A stretch of 64,000 nt of DNA from Rickettsia hoogstraalii (GTDB lineage: Bacteria > Pseudomonadota > Alphaproteobacteria > Rickettsiales > Rickettsiaceae). Shown piece by piece: positions 27,371-35,368 of the stretch; the first letter of the stretch is position 1; the number at the start of each line of letters is the position of its first letter. Under the pieces are notes generated by a model. That model did no database searches. It worked only from the letters and a program-made list of their open reading frames with translations, and was not told the DNA's origin. A program made the position numbers and the translations under genes. Location of the stretch: positions 496,001 to 560,000 of the forward strand of contig NZ_CCXM01000001.1 in the NCBI RefSeq assembly GCF_000825685.1, read 5' to 3'.

Positions 27371-27394
27371 AAATTTATTGCGTGAATAGCAAAT

Positions 27395-27478
27395 CGTCAT
27401 TGCGAGGAGCGAAGCGACGCGGCAATCTCGTCAAATGTCCTGAGATTGCCACGCTCCCTACGGTCGCTCGCAATGACG
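27395..27478. repeat. CGTCATTGCGAG palindromic repeat
   Basis: An 84-bp short form of the repeat, from CGTCATTGCGAGGAGCGAAG to CTCGCAATGACG, with GGCAATCTC and GAGATTGCC inner arms. It lies between the LpoA-like gene and tatA. Confidence 0.85.
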
Positions 27479-27513
27479 ACTCGGGTATCCGCAGGGGAGT
27501 TACCTCGAGTTAA

Positions 27514-27675
27514 TTATTTATTTTTATCGTTATCACTACCATCATCTTTCATGCCGTCTTTAAAAGCTTTAAGACCTTTGGCTAAATCGGACATAACTTG
27601 AGGTAATTTACCGGCACCGAATAATACAAAAATAATTAATAAAACTATTAATAAATGGCTAAAGCTCATTCCCAT
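27514..27675 (-). CDS. tatA: Twin-arginine translocase subunit TatA
   Basis: TatA forms the pore for export of folded proteins across the inner membrane. The 53-residue product has an N-terminal hydrophobic helix ([20 protein letters not shown]), with the FGxxKLP hinge, then an amphipathic helix [17 protein letters not shown] and an acidic/basic tail. This is exactly the TatA plan. No tatB or tatC lies adjacent. A second ATG two codons downstream is an alternative start. Confidence 0.92.
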   Translation of the reverse strand: MGMSFSHLLIVLLIIFVLFGAGKLPQVMSDLAKGLKAFKDGMKDDGSDNDKNK

Positions 27676-27752
27676 GATATTTTTGCTGTATAAGTTAAAA
27701 TTTTATTATATAAGATATTATAGCTCTAATCTAGGATAAAATAATTAAAGAA

Positions 27753-28355
27753 ATGTTTACTAAAAAACAATTTTCAGAATTTTTTGCTACTTTTTTTTAT
27801 ATCGGGAAGATTAAATACTGTCCCGGCACTTTTGGCTCACTTGCTGCTTTCCCTCTAACTTACTTTTTAATATATTTTATTGTTAATAACAAAATAATCA
27901 TTCCTTTCTCAAGTCTTACTCTCGGTGAAGCTCAACTTGTCAGTATATTTATTATAAGCTTTAGCCTATGTTTGATGCTCTTAATACTCGGCACTTATTT
28001 TACTAAAATATATTTAAATTATACAAATTCAGAAGACCCCAAAGAAGTGGTAATTGATGAAGTAGTAGGGCAAATGCTAACTATCGTTTTAGTATTTTTT
28101 TCTGCTTTATTTGCTAACGAATCGCATTTAATTAAATATTTTAGTCCGCTAACAATAAATATTATATTACTTTTCATATTACCTTTTTGTCTATTCCGAT
28201 TTTTTGATATAGTAAAGCCCTGGCCTATTAATTGGTTTGACAAAAATATTAAGGGCAGTATCGGCGTTATGCTTGATGATTTGTTAGCCGCAATATTTGC
28301 TGCAGTAACTCAATACGCAATTATATTTGTGTTAATAGATAATGTGAGTAAGTGA
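27753..28355 (+). CDS. pgpA: Phosphatidylglycerophosphatase A
   Basis: PgpA dephosphorylates phosphatidylglycerophosphate to phosphatidylglycerol in the inner membrane. Characteristic motifs are KYCPGTFGSLAAFPL near the start, PKEVVIDEVVGQ with conserved acidic residues, and FRFFDIVKPWPINWFDKNIKGSIGVMLDDLLA. Several hydrophobic spans lie between. At 200 residues the length is slightly above normal. It is divergent from tatA, and a palindromic element separates it from rplU. Confidence 0.94.
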   Translation: MFTKKQFSEFFATFFYIGKIKYCPGTFGSLAAFPLTYFLIYFIVNNKIIIPFSSLTLGEAQLVSIFIISFSLCLMLLILGTYFTKIYLNYTNSEDPKEVVIDEVVGQMLTIVLVFFSALFANESHLIKYFSPLTINIILLFILPFCLFRFFDIVKPWPINWFDKNIKGSIGVMLDDLLAAIFAAVTQYAIIFVLIDNVSK

Positions 28356-28361
28356 AAAGGT

Positions 28362-28490
28362 AGTATACGAAGATCAACTTGAAAAAGAGCAAGGAATCTA
28401 CAAGACGAGGAGCGGCAGCAGTTACTTAATACGTGAGCACCCTCGTCCTTGTAAGATGACGTAGCCAATTTTTCAAGTTCATCGAGTATA
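28362..28490. repeat. Palindromic element, type B (GACGTAGCCAATTTTTC)
   Basis: Opens AGTATACGAAGATCAACTTG and closes CAAGTTCATCGAGTATA, with AACTTGAAAAA and TTTTTCAAGTT as long inner arms. ACGTGAG lies in the middle. The same element recurs near 51.4, 54.9, 57.3 and 57.5 kb. It is an RPE family; I cannot give its number. Confidence 0.8.
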
Positions 28491-28504
28491 ACATAATATT
28501 ATCA

Positions 28505-28533
28505 TTGACTAATCTTCAATATAATAATATGAT
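28505..28533 (+). promoter_or_regulatory. Sigma70-like promoter upstream of rplU
   Basis: TTGACT, a 17-base spacer and TATGAT, about 38 bases before the rplU ATG. Confidence 0.6.
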
Positions 28534-28571
28534 ACGACAAATATTTATAAATTTTTAAAGAGATAGTTTTC

Positions 28572-28889
28572 ATGTTCGCAGTTATAAAAGCAGGTGGAAA
28601 ACAATATAAAGTAGACAGAAATAGTATTATTAAAGTCGAAAAAATTGATGGAGAACTTGGCTCTAAAATTCAGTTTGATCAAATTTTAATGATTGGCGAA
28701 TACTCAAAGCCTTCTTTTATTGGTACTCCAATAGTTAAAGGGGCTGTCGTTACGGCTGAAATTACTAACCAACTTAAAGATAATAAAATTATAGTCTTTA
28801 AGAAAAAGCGTAGAAAAAATTATCGTCGTAAAGCCGGTCATCGTCAAGAACTGACGGAATTAAAAATATTAGATATTACCAAACAATAA
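28572..28889 (+). CDS. rplU: 50S ribosomal protein L21
   Basis: A component of the large ribosomal subunit that binds 23S rRNA. It starts MFAVIKAGGKQYKVDRNSIIKVEK, the classic L21 N-terminus. It then has VVTAEITNQLKDNKIIVFKKKRRKNYRRKAGHRQ with the rRNA-binding basic patch. At 105 residues the length is normal. It is followed by rpmA after 24 bases, the universal rplU-rpmA operon, with a promoter upstream. Confidence 0.98.
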   Translation: MFAVIKAGGKQYKVDRNSIIKVEKIDGELGSKIQFDQILMIGEYSKPSFIGTPIVKGAVVTAEITNQLKDNKIIVFKKKRRKNYRRKAGHRQELTELKILDITKQ

Positions 28890-28913
28890 TAATAACTTAA
28901 AAGGAATTATAAA

Positions 28914-29174
28914 ATGGCAACCAAAAAAGCCGGTGGTAGTTCTAGGAACGGAAGAGACTCGGCCGGTCGAAGGCTGGGAGTTAAAAAAGCCGACGGACAA
29001 TATGTAATACCCGGTAATATTATAGTCAGACAACGCGGCACAAAAATTCATCCTGGAACGAATGTAGGGCTTGGCAAAGATCATACAATATTCGCTTTGA
29101 TAGAAGGTAGAGTAGAATTTTTAACTAAGCGAAATCATAAAATCGTTAATGTTAAAGAAATTGCAAGTGCTTAA
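28914..29174 (+). CDS. rpmA: 50S ribosomal protein L27
   Basis: L27 reaches the peptidyl transferase centre with its N-terminus. The sequence starts [20 protein letters not shown] and includes [23 protein letters not shown], as in other L27 proteins. At 86 residues the length is normal. AAGGAATTATAAA precedes the ATG. The gene follows rplU in the same operon. A palindromic repeat lies downstream. Confidence 0.98.
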   Translation: MATKKAGGSSRNGRDSAGRRLGVKKADGQYVIPGNIIVRQRGTKIHPGTNVGLGKDHTIFALIEGRVEFLTKRNHKIVNVKEIASA

Positions 29175-29223
29175 GTATTGCGGTTTGATCTACTAAGTGT
29201 TACGTGGAACGAAAAATGCTTTT

Positions 29224-29432
29224 TATGGCATTGTTGTATGGATTGGAAAACCTATTCGATGTCATTCCCGCATAGGCGGGAATCCAGCATAAAGCGAGAT
29301 AAATCGAGCTTTTAATTTTAAAAATTCGCTATATTTACACTTTTTTTCTGGATTCCTGCGATCAACGGAATGACATCGGTATCTATGCGTAGATGACATC
29401 GAGTGAGTTTTTCAAACCACGCAACAATATCA
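29224..29432. repeat. Palindromic module with GGCATTGTTG end
   Basis: Left end GGCATTGTTGTATGGATTGG, right end ACCACGCAACAATATC, core GTCATTCCCGCATAGGCGGG with AATCCAGC and TAAAAGC-like arms. It is the shared-end module carrying the GTCATTCCCGCG core. It lies between rpmA and lysC. Confidence 0.75.
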
Positions 29433-29498
29433 GTAATCTAGATAACAACAAGCAGAAAATTAATTATATAATATTATATTAGGCTTCCTATATAATCT

Positions 29499-30707
29499 AT
29501 GGCCTTAATAATTCAAAAGTTTGGTGGTACTTCCGTTGCAAATATTGATAGAATAAAAAAAATCGTTCCTATCATAAAAGCCGAAATAGCTAAAAATAAC
29601 CAAGTAATTGTAGTAGTTTCGGCTATGGCAGGTGTTACTAATCAACTTATCACATTGTGTAATGAAGTATCAAGCCTTAACAACATTTCTCAATTTGCAG
29701 AATATGATGTAGCACTTTCTAGCGGCGAAATAGTCACTGCTTCATTACTAGCACTCGCTCTTCAAGAAGAAGACATAAAGGCACAATCATTTCTAGCTTG
29801 GCAATTACCGATTCTCACCGATAATAATCATAGCAAAGCTTTAGTAGAATCAATTACTACAGATTTACTAGAAAAATATTTACAGTTAAATACCGTACCT
29901 ATAATAGCCGGTTTTCAAGGAACTAACAAATCCAATAGGTTAACCACTTTGGGCAGAGGAGGATCCGATACTACTGCCGCCTTAATCGCTGCAGCTATGA
30001 AAGCCGAGAGATGTGATATTTATACCGATGTAGAGGGAATATTTACTGCTGATCCAAGAATTATTCCAAATGCCAAGAAGATAAAAGAAATAGATTTTTT
30101 AGAAATGTTAGAACTAGCATCAAGCGGAGCAAAAGTACTACACCCTAGAGCCGTAGAGCTAGTAATGCGGTATAAAATAGATATGCGTGTTCTTTCAACA
30201 TTTTCACCGAATACAGAAGGTACGTTAATTACTTCAAAGGATAAAAATATGGAGAATGGAATTATTAACAGCATTACTTCTAATAAAAATTTATTAAAAA
30301 TATCTGTAAAGAGCATTTCTTTAAGTTTTTTGCAAGTTGCAAATATAATTACACAAAATAATAATCATATTGAATTTATGCAAGAGATAAAAAATAATGA
30401 AGAATATAGTTTTATTATTACAAATTTAACCGATAAAAATAATTTACAGGTTTTACTTACTAATTTAAAAAATGATAAGCAGATACAAGATTTTACTTTT
30501 GATGCCGAAATTGCTACAATCTCTCTTATTGGTTATGGGATTAAAAATGATTGTAAAGTACTTGAAATGATATTATCAAAGTTAACGAAAGATAATATAA
30601 ATGTTAACATGATACAATTATCAGAAGTTAAAATTACCTTATTAATAAATGATCAAGATGCAGAAAAAACAATTTTTAATTTATATAATCTTTTTAAAAT
30701 ATCTTAG
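29499..30707 (+). CDS. lysC: Aspartokinase
   Basis: This enzyme phosphorylates aspartate, feeding diaminopimelate (cell wall) and related synthesis. It starts [20 protein letters not shown]. It then has [14 protein letters not shown] kinase-fold sequence and [19 protein letters not shown], and [17 protein letters not shown] is also characteristic. C-terminal ACT domains (regulatory, lysine/threonine-binding in relatives) follow, with [19 protein letters not shown] and [10 protein letters not shown]. At 402 residues the length is normal. The gene appears monocistronic. In rickettsiae the product serves diaminopimelate synthesis for peptidoglycan. Confidence 0.95.
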   Translation: MALIIQKFGGTSVANIDRIKKIVPIIKAEIAKNNQVIVVVSAMAGVTNQLITLCNEVSSLNNISQFAEYDVALSSGEIVTASLLALALQEEDIKAQSFLAWQLPILTDNNHSKALVESITTDLLEKYLQLNTVPIIAGFQGTNKSNRLTTLGRGGSDTTAALIAAAMKAERCDIYTDVEGIFTADPRIIPNAKKIKEIDFLEMLELASSGAKVLHPRAVELVMRYKIDMRVLSTFSPNTEGTLITSKDKNMENGIINSITSNKNLLKISVKSISLSFLQVANIITQNNNHIEFMQEIKNNEEYSFIITNLTDKNNLQVLLTNLKNDKQIQDFTFDAEIATISLIGYGIKNDCKVLEMILSKLTKDNINVNMIQLSEVKITLLINDQDAEKTIFNLYNLFKIS

Positions 30708-31063
30708 ATTCTACATCTGAAATTTAATTTATATCTTAAGTTATTTTATATTAAAATTATAAGATTTTGAAAAGGCATGGTTTCTATTTCAGAAAATTTT
30801 ATAATTTGTGACAAAAAAAGTTAAAATAGATTAATTTAAATTTCATATATTAAGACCTAAATACTTAATTAAATAGCTTAAATTTATTATTTTCATTATA
30901 ATTATCTTCTATTTACTATTTATTAGTTATATATTAATAAATAGTCTTAGAGACTATCTATAAAGACATTTAATAATAGCCTCTTAAAAATCATAAATTC
31001 TTATCATTTAAAAAAATTATTTTAACTCTCAATTTTTAGGAGTAAATTTTACAGGAAAAAATA
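30708..31063. other. Gene-free AT-rich spacer
   Basis: About 355 A/T-rich bases without a coding frame I can support. It holds a small hairpin TAGTCT-TAG-AGACTA (30942-30956) and, just before the next ATG, AGGA as a ribosome-binding site. I see no strong promoter or RNA here. Confidence 0.5.
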
Positions 31064-31633
31064 ATGAGCGAAGATATAAGGTCAAAAGAAAAAACTAAAT
31101 TCCCTGATAGTAAGTATAGAGTACCTCTAGGAGCATCAAAAGAAGAATTAGAAAAAATTAGAAAGGAGTTTAAAGAAGATTTAGACAAAGCTAGAGAGCA
31201 TTTAATAAAATTTGTAAAAGAGGTATTAACAGAAGACAATATAACCCCGTATAAGTTAAGTGAAAAAACAAATACCCATGAAACAGCGTGGAAAAATTTT
31301 CTAGATGGTCGTACAAAAATGCCTGATATGGGAGCAATTGTTGCTCTTGCTGATTACAAAAATGTTCCATTAGATAAAGTGATAGGTAGAGATATCAGTA
31401 AAGAACGAATAGTAGAAATAGCACAAACTGTAGAAATGCCAGCGTTCATGACTAAATTTCCTAAATCAGATCTTGAAGCTGTTCATATACTGCGAGATAA
31501 AATGAGCGAATTTAAGCATAAACCATCTCTAGGAGTAATTAATGAAACTCCGGCAGCTCAAAAAACTCAAGGAAACAAATCTTTTACTGAACAAGTTAAA
31601 AACTCTAATAAACCGAAAGGAAGGTCTATCTAA
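31064..31633 (+). CDS. Helix-turn-helix (XRE-like) regulator, 189 residues
   Basis: The middle of the protein (about residues 60-110) resembles a lambda-repressor-like helix-turn-helix: ITPYKLSEKTNTHETAWKNF, then LDGRTKMPDMGAIVALADY and LDKVIGRD. The N-terminal part is a highly charged helix (KEELEKIRKEFKEDLDKAREH) that may dimerise. The C-terminus is Lys/Asn/Gln-rich and looks disordered. AGGAAAAAAT precedes the ATG. The next gene starts nine bases after its stop, so the two are probably co-transcribed. The family is not known to me. Confidence 0.6.
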   Translation: MSEDIRSKEKTKFPDSKYRVPLGASKEELEKIRKEFKEDLDKAREHLIKFVKEVLTEDNITPYKLSEKTNTHETAWKNFLDGRTKMPDMGAIVALADYKNVPLDKVIGRDISKERIVEIAQTVEMPAFMTKFPKSDLEAVHILRDKMSEFKHKPSLGVINETPAAQKTQGNKSFTEQVKNSNKPKGRSI

Positions 31634-31641
31634 ATAAAAAT

Positions 31642-32706
31642 ATGTTTTTCAATATTGATCCTAATATAAAACCTAAAACCTTACTTGATATTCTAAAATG
31701 GAAAATAACTTCAAAACGACCAAAATGGCCTACAACACTGCCGCTTACTTCCACTGATATTCCACCACAAAAAATAACTGATAATGAGACTATAAGGATA
31801 TCCTATATAGGACATGTAACCTTTTTAATTCAAATAGACGGTTTGAATATCTTAACTGACCCGGTATGGTCGGAGCGGGTTAGTCCTTTTACTTTTGCAG
31901 GACCAAAGAGAGTAGTAAAGCCTGGTATTAATATTATCGATTTACCTAAAATAGATATTATAGTAATAAGTCATAATCATTATGATCACTTAGATATCAG
32001 AACAATTAAAGATTTATGGCTACGAGATAAGCCTAAGATTATTACACCGCTAACCAATGACGTAATAATCAAAAAACATATTCCTAATGCAGAAATTATT
32101 ACCTTAGGATGGGGAGAATCATATAAAGAACAAGAAATACAGCTAAATTCAGAAAGCTTCAGACAAGATGAATTTAAGAGCAAGCCTGAGGAGCGTACAG
32201 AAGTACGTGAGCAAAGGCTTGGCTCGAAAAATTCGCTTGTATCAAGTTTTCTGAATGACGCTGTAGAATTTTATTTAGAACCGGCACAGCATTGGTCGGC
32301 TAGAGGAATATTTGATAAAAATAAAGCATTATGGGGAACTTTTATCATTAAAACTAAGATAGGAGATATTTGTTTTATAGGTGATTCGGGTTATAACGAT
32401 ACTCTTTTTAAAGAGATCGGGAAAAAACATAATATTTTAATAAGCCTTATTCCGATAGGGGCTTATGAACCAAGATGGTTTATGAAACCGGTACATATGA
32501 ATCCTGAAGAAGCCGTATTTACTCATTTGGACTTAAATTCTAAATACTCTATAGCTAGTCATTTTGATGTCTTTCAATTAGCTGATGAAGCCTTTAATGC
32601 GGCTCCTTTGGAACTCCGACAAGCTATGAAAAAGCATAATATTGATGAAAATAAGTTTATTATCCCTGAAATAGGTAAATTTTTCCTATTTGATGAAGCG
32701 ATTTAG
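31642..32706 (+). CDS. Metallo-beta-lactamase-fold hydrolase with palindromic element insertion
   Basis: This hydrolase is of the UlaG/NAPE-PLD-like group. The metal site is ISHNHYDHLD (HxHxDH, about residues 113-122), preceded by DGLNILTDPVWSERVSPFTF. FIGDSGYNDTLFKEIG and IASHFDVFQLADEA hold later ligands. Residues about 170-208 (FRQDEFKSKPEER to VSSFLNDAV) are the translation of a palindromic element, inserted in frame between the HxHxDH part and LEPAQHWSARGIF. Without it the protein would be about 315 residues, normal for this group. The substrate is not evident. It probably shares a transcript with the upstream regulator-like gene. Confidence 0.85.
   Translation: MFFNIDPNIKPKTLLDILKWKITSKRPKWPTTLPLTSTDIPPQKITDNETIRISYIGHVTFLIQIDGLNILTDPVWSERVSPFTFAGPKRVVKPGINIIDLPKIDIIVISHNHYDHLDIRTIKDLWLRDKPKIITPLTNDVIIKKHIPNAEIITLGWGESYKEQEIQLNSESFRQDEFKSKPEERTEVREQRLGSKNSLVSSFLNDAVEFYLEPAQHWSARGIFDKNKALWGTFIIKTKIGDICFIGDSGYNDTLFKEIGKKHNILISLIPIGAYEPRWFMKPVHMNPEEAVFTHLDLNSKYSIASHFDVFQLADEAFNAAPLELRQAMKKHNIDENKFIIPEIGKFFLFDEAI
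32146..32269 (+). repeat. In-frame palindromic element, type C
   Basis: It shares CAGACAAGATGAATTTAA, GCAAGCCTG and TACGTGAG with the free copy at 52171-52303. It also shares ATCAAG near the 3' end. It translates through the metallo-hydrolase gene without a stop. Inner arms are AATTCAGAAAGC- and TTTCTGAATGACG-like. It is an RPE family different from the one in addA. Confidence 0.8.
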
Positions 32707-32732
32707 AATCTATAAAACCATAATACCGAAAT

Positions 32733-32852
32733 CGTCATTGCGAGGAGCGAAGCGACGCGGCAATCCAGAAAAAGATTAAAAAAATTCTGTAAATTAGAAT
32801 TTTTTACTGGATTACTTCGTCGAATTACTACGTAATTCTTCTCGCAATGACG
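32733..32852. repeat. CGTCATTGCGAG palindromic repeat
   Basis: A 120-bp element from CGTCATTGCGAGGAGCGAAG to TTCTCGCAATGACG, with GGCAATCCAG and CTGGATTAC inner arms. It fills the gap between the metallo-hydrolase and the convergent MFS gene. An apparent small reading frame across it is an artefact. Confidence 0.85.
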
Positions 32853-32887
32853 AAAAAACCGTTCCATGCAACGAAGCCTTAATTTTA

Positions 32888-34135
32888 TCACTCTTCAGTA
32901 TCCTTACTAAACAACATCGTCATAGAATAAGCAAGTATGGCAAATATACAAAGATATAAAATCGGGAATAGGTTAAAATCAAATGATTTTATTACCTTTG
33001 CACAAATATAATTAGCAGTACCGGACATTAACATTGAACCGATATTATGTCCTAAACTTATAACACGGTAACGTTCCTTAACTACAAAAGACTTAATAAC
33101 TATACTATGAGCAAGAGCATTAAAAGGTGCAACTGATGCAGCTAACATTAAACTAGCTGCAATCCCTAAATTAGTCATTTGATATTTTACTGCTATCACA
33201 AAAAATACACTTGCTGTAATAGTACATATAAATGCGATTTTTAATACCGAATTAACTCCTAAACGGTCGGCAATAAAGCCGGCAATCGGCATGCAAACAG
33301 CAAAACATATTACTATTAAGACTGAAAAAGAACTCATAATAATACCGACTGAAGGTAATACGATCGGTAAATATTGTTTCATAAAGATGATCGCAATTTG
33401 ATATGTTGCTCCAAAACCTCCGGCTAAAAATATTAACCGTGCAATATTTTTCCATTGCTTTTTAATTATAGAGCTAAGTTTTTCAATAGAATCTTGGCTA
33501 TGGTGTGCTTTTTTAAACTCCGGTGTTTCATCAAATTTCCGGCGATAATAAAGAGTTATTAATGCAAGCGGTAAACTTAGTAAAAACGGAATACGCCAAC
33601 CCCACTCCGGAAAAATATGAGAATTGAAGAAATTAGTTGCACCAATCCCGCATAATAACCCCATTACTCCTGTACATCTAGTTATTGCCGAGGCAGTAAA
33701 TCGGTATTTTGCTCCTAAATGTTCAATAACATAAATCGCTGCACCGTCATATTCCCCTCCAATAAAAATACCTTGCATAAAGCGACATAACACTAAAATT
33801 ATCGTACTCCAAACTCCTATCGAAGAATAATCAGGCAATAAACCTATTATTAAGGTAGGTATTACAATACCGATAATCGTAAAACTTAAGGCTTTTTTTC
33901 GACCGTATATATCCCCTATACGTCCAAAAATATAAGCCCCCACAGGTTTTGATAAATATGCTGCTGCATAAACGGCAAAAACATTTACAAGCTTTGTTAA
34001 CGGATCAGTACCGGCTGAAAAGAATTTATCGGCGATAATTGCCGCTGAAAAACCATATAAACTATAGTCGTAATATTCAATGATAGTGCCTAAAAAAGCA
34101 CCGAGAACTTTATTGCTTGATTTTGTTTGTTTCAT
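32888..34135 (-). CDS. MFS transporter, ProP-like
   Basis: A 12-span major facilitator of the metabolite/H+ symporter group, often annotated proP in Rickettsia, where several paralogues occur. The preferred start is the ATG giving MKQTKSSNKVLGAFLGTIIE. The in-frame extension upstream is translated from a palindromic repeat. Motifs include IEYYDYSLYGFSAAIIADKFF, the RIGDIYGRKKAL loop, RFMQGIFIGGEYDGAAIYVIEH and GFIADRLG. The product is 415 residues. The substrate is unknown (osmolytes or dicarboxylates in relatives). Confidence 0.85.
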   Translation of the reverse strand: MKQTKSSNKVLGAFLGTIIEYYDYSLYGFSAAIIADKFFSAGTDPLTKLVNVFAVYAAAYLSKPVGAYIFGRIGDIYGRKKALSFTIIGIVIPTLIIGLLPDYSSIGVWSTIILVLCRFMQGIFIGGEYDGAAIYVIEHLGAKYRFTASAITRCTGVMGLLCGIGATNFFNSHIFPEWGWRIPFLLSLPLALITLYYRRKFDETPEFKKAHHSQDSIEKLSSIIKKQWKNIARLIFLAGGFGATYQIAIIFMKQYLPIVLPSVGIIMSSFSVLIVICFAVCMPIAGFIADRLGVNSVLKIAFICTITASVFFVIAVKYQMTNLGIAASLMLAASVAPFNALAHSIVIKSFVVKERYRVISLGHNIGSMLMSGTANYICAKVIKSFDFNLFPILYLCIFAILAYSMTMLFSKDTEE

Positions 34136-34172
34136 TTTTTTAGGATGTGTATTTTTTGAAAGCAGTTCTATT

Positions 34173-34292
34173 ATGTCATTCCCGCGTAGGTGGGAATCCA
34201 TTAATAAGAAGCATAAATACAGCAAGTTTTTAAAACTAAAAGCTCAATTTATCCGCTTTACCCTGGATTCCCACCTACGCGGGAATGACATA
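34173..34292. repeat. GTCATTCCCGCG palindromic repeat
   Basis: A 120-bp palindrome, ATGTCATTCCCGCGTAGGTG at one end and ACCTACGCGGGAATGACAT at the other, with TGGATTCC inner arm and TAAAAGCTC centre. It lies just before the MFS gene and provides the spurious upstream extension of its frame. Confidence 0.85.
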
Positions 34293-34299
34293 GGTATAC

Positions 34300-34464
34300 A
34301 TGACCGCTTTGGCCGTTACTTAAAATCCTTCAAAGACCTTTATGTAAAGGTGGACTTCATATATCTAAACTGAATTAGTATTAGACAGGGACGATGTCCT
34401 AAAAGTTAGTGGTAGTCCTAGGTTAATATTAAGCTCACGAACCAAGCAGCCAAGAGCTAATATA
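34300..34464 (-). ncRNA. Candidate 6S RNA downstream of zapA
   Basis: The 165 bases directly after the zapA stop contain no coding frame. In many proteobacteria the 6S RNA gene (ssrS) lies exactly there. The minus strand reads GGTTCGTGAGC, then CCTAGGACTACC, hairpins GGAC-ATC-GTCC and CCTTTACATAAAGG, and a later GAAGTCCACC that can pair back with GGACT. I could not align it to a 6S consensus, so this is a positional and structural guess. Confidence 0.4.
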
Positions 34465-34782
34465 TCACTTTCCCATTTTACGTGCAAGGTTTTCTAGGTA
34501 ACCTGCTATAGTAGTTAAGGTTTCTGCGAATTTTTCTTCATCAGGATGATTTTTTTGAAAGCCGTTTTTATTAAGTTTTTCTGTTAGACTAGCTATTTCA
34601 GCTTGAGCATTAAGAGATGCCATAACTAATAATAGCTCAAAAGAGGCTGTGGGACTACCAAGTTTAATTTCCGCTATTTTATCATTCAATTTATTCGCTA
34701 AAGATAGTAATTCTTCCTCATCTCCATTATTACAATATAATTGAAAGCTCTTGTTATTTAATGTTACCGTAACAATTGACAT
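34465..34782 (-). CDS. zapA: Cell division protein ZapA
   Basis: ZapA bundles FtsZ filaments. The sequence starts MSIVTVTLNNKSFQLYCNNGDEEELLSLANKLNDKI, the family N-terminus. A C-terminal coiled-coil follows (LLLVMASLNAQAEIASLTEKLN). At 105 residues the length is normal. It lies two bases after the small coiled-coil gene, on the same strand, in one transcript with the RodZ-like frame. A possible 6S RNA follows. Confidence 0.9.
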   Translation of the reverse strand: MSIVTVTLNNKSFQLYCNNGDEEELLSLANKLNDKIAEIKLGSPTASFELLLVMASLNAQAEIASLTEKLNKNGFQKNHPDEEKFAETLTTIAGYLENLARKMGK

Positions 34783-34784
34783 AA

Positions 34785-34988
34785 TTATTTTTGCTGTTTT
34801 TTTATTTCTTCAAGTTCATTAATATAAATGTTAATTTGATCTAGCATTTTTATATAATTATCTTTTAATTCTTTATTTTCGTTTTGTAATTTTTTAACTT
34901 CATTTTGATTATTCGTTTGTACCTGCAATAACTCGTCAAGTTTATGCTCAACTTCTTCCATTAATCTCTTTAATATTTCACTATCCAT
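34785..34988 (-). CDS. Small coiled-coil protein, 67 residues, next to zapA
   Basis: Almost entirely one coiled-coil: LKRLMEEVEHKLDELLQVQ, then NEVKKLQNENKELKDNYIKML and INELEEIKKQQ. Such small coiled-coil proteins are often encoded next to zapA (ZapB-like or DUF4164-type), so a role in cell division is plausible. It ends two bases before the zapA ATG, implying coupled translation. No known motif is visible. Confidence 0.6.
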   Translation of the reverse strand: MDSEILKRLMEEVEHKLDELLQVQTNNQNEVKKLQNENKELKDNYIKMLDQINIYINELEEIKKQQK

Positions 34989-35001
34989 TTTTGCCCAAGC
35001 A

Positions 35002-35365
35002 TTAATTAGTTGCGTTAATTATGAATGAATGACTTACAATAATAATCGATAACATTATAATAGATATAAAGTACTAATTGTTTTTTACGTTTATAATTTA
35101 TCAATGCCGTAGCTCTTTTATTACTTAATAATTTTTCGGTTTCGTTCTGTTTAGTAGCTTCTATCTGCTCTGCATTTCGATCTTTTACGTTAAGATAATC
35201 TAAGTATAATTTTAAGTAACCTTTTACGTATACTTCTTCCGGTAAAACATCAAAATCACCCTCTTCTAAAGCTACTAAATATTTTTTTCTAATTTTTAAA
35301 TCACTAGATACCTGATTTAAAGTTTTACCCGAATCTAACCTAATTTGCTTAAGCATTGACGACAT
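35002..35365 (-). pseudogene. RodZ-like helix-turn-helix protein, frameshifted
   Basis: The N-terminal 75 residues are the HTH_25 domain of RodZ: LKQIRLDSGKTLNQVSSDLK, YLVALEEGDFDVLPEEVYVK and GYLKLYLDYLNV. In RodZ this domain contacts MreB, followed by a membrane span. Here the encoded frame ends with polar YYNVIDYYCKSFIHN. Dropping one T near 35075 gives instead ISIIMLSIIIVSHSFIINATN, a hydrophobic span, ending at 35002. A frameshift seems to have removed the membrane anchor, so the product is probably non-functional or altered. Confidence 0.6.
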
Positions 35366-35368
35366 AAT

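Noticed and set aside
32703..32891. Open frames over repeats (also 19494-19685 and 56332-56532)
   Set aside because: These translate palindromic elements and have repeat-typical peptides without gene context.
34135..34225. 30-residue N-terminal extension of the MFS transporter
   Set aside because: The extension is repeat-encoded (SHLRGNDI), and the internal ATG gives the normal family start.
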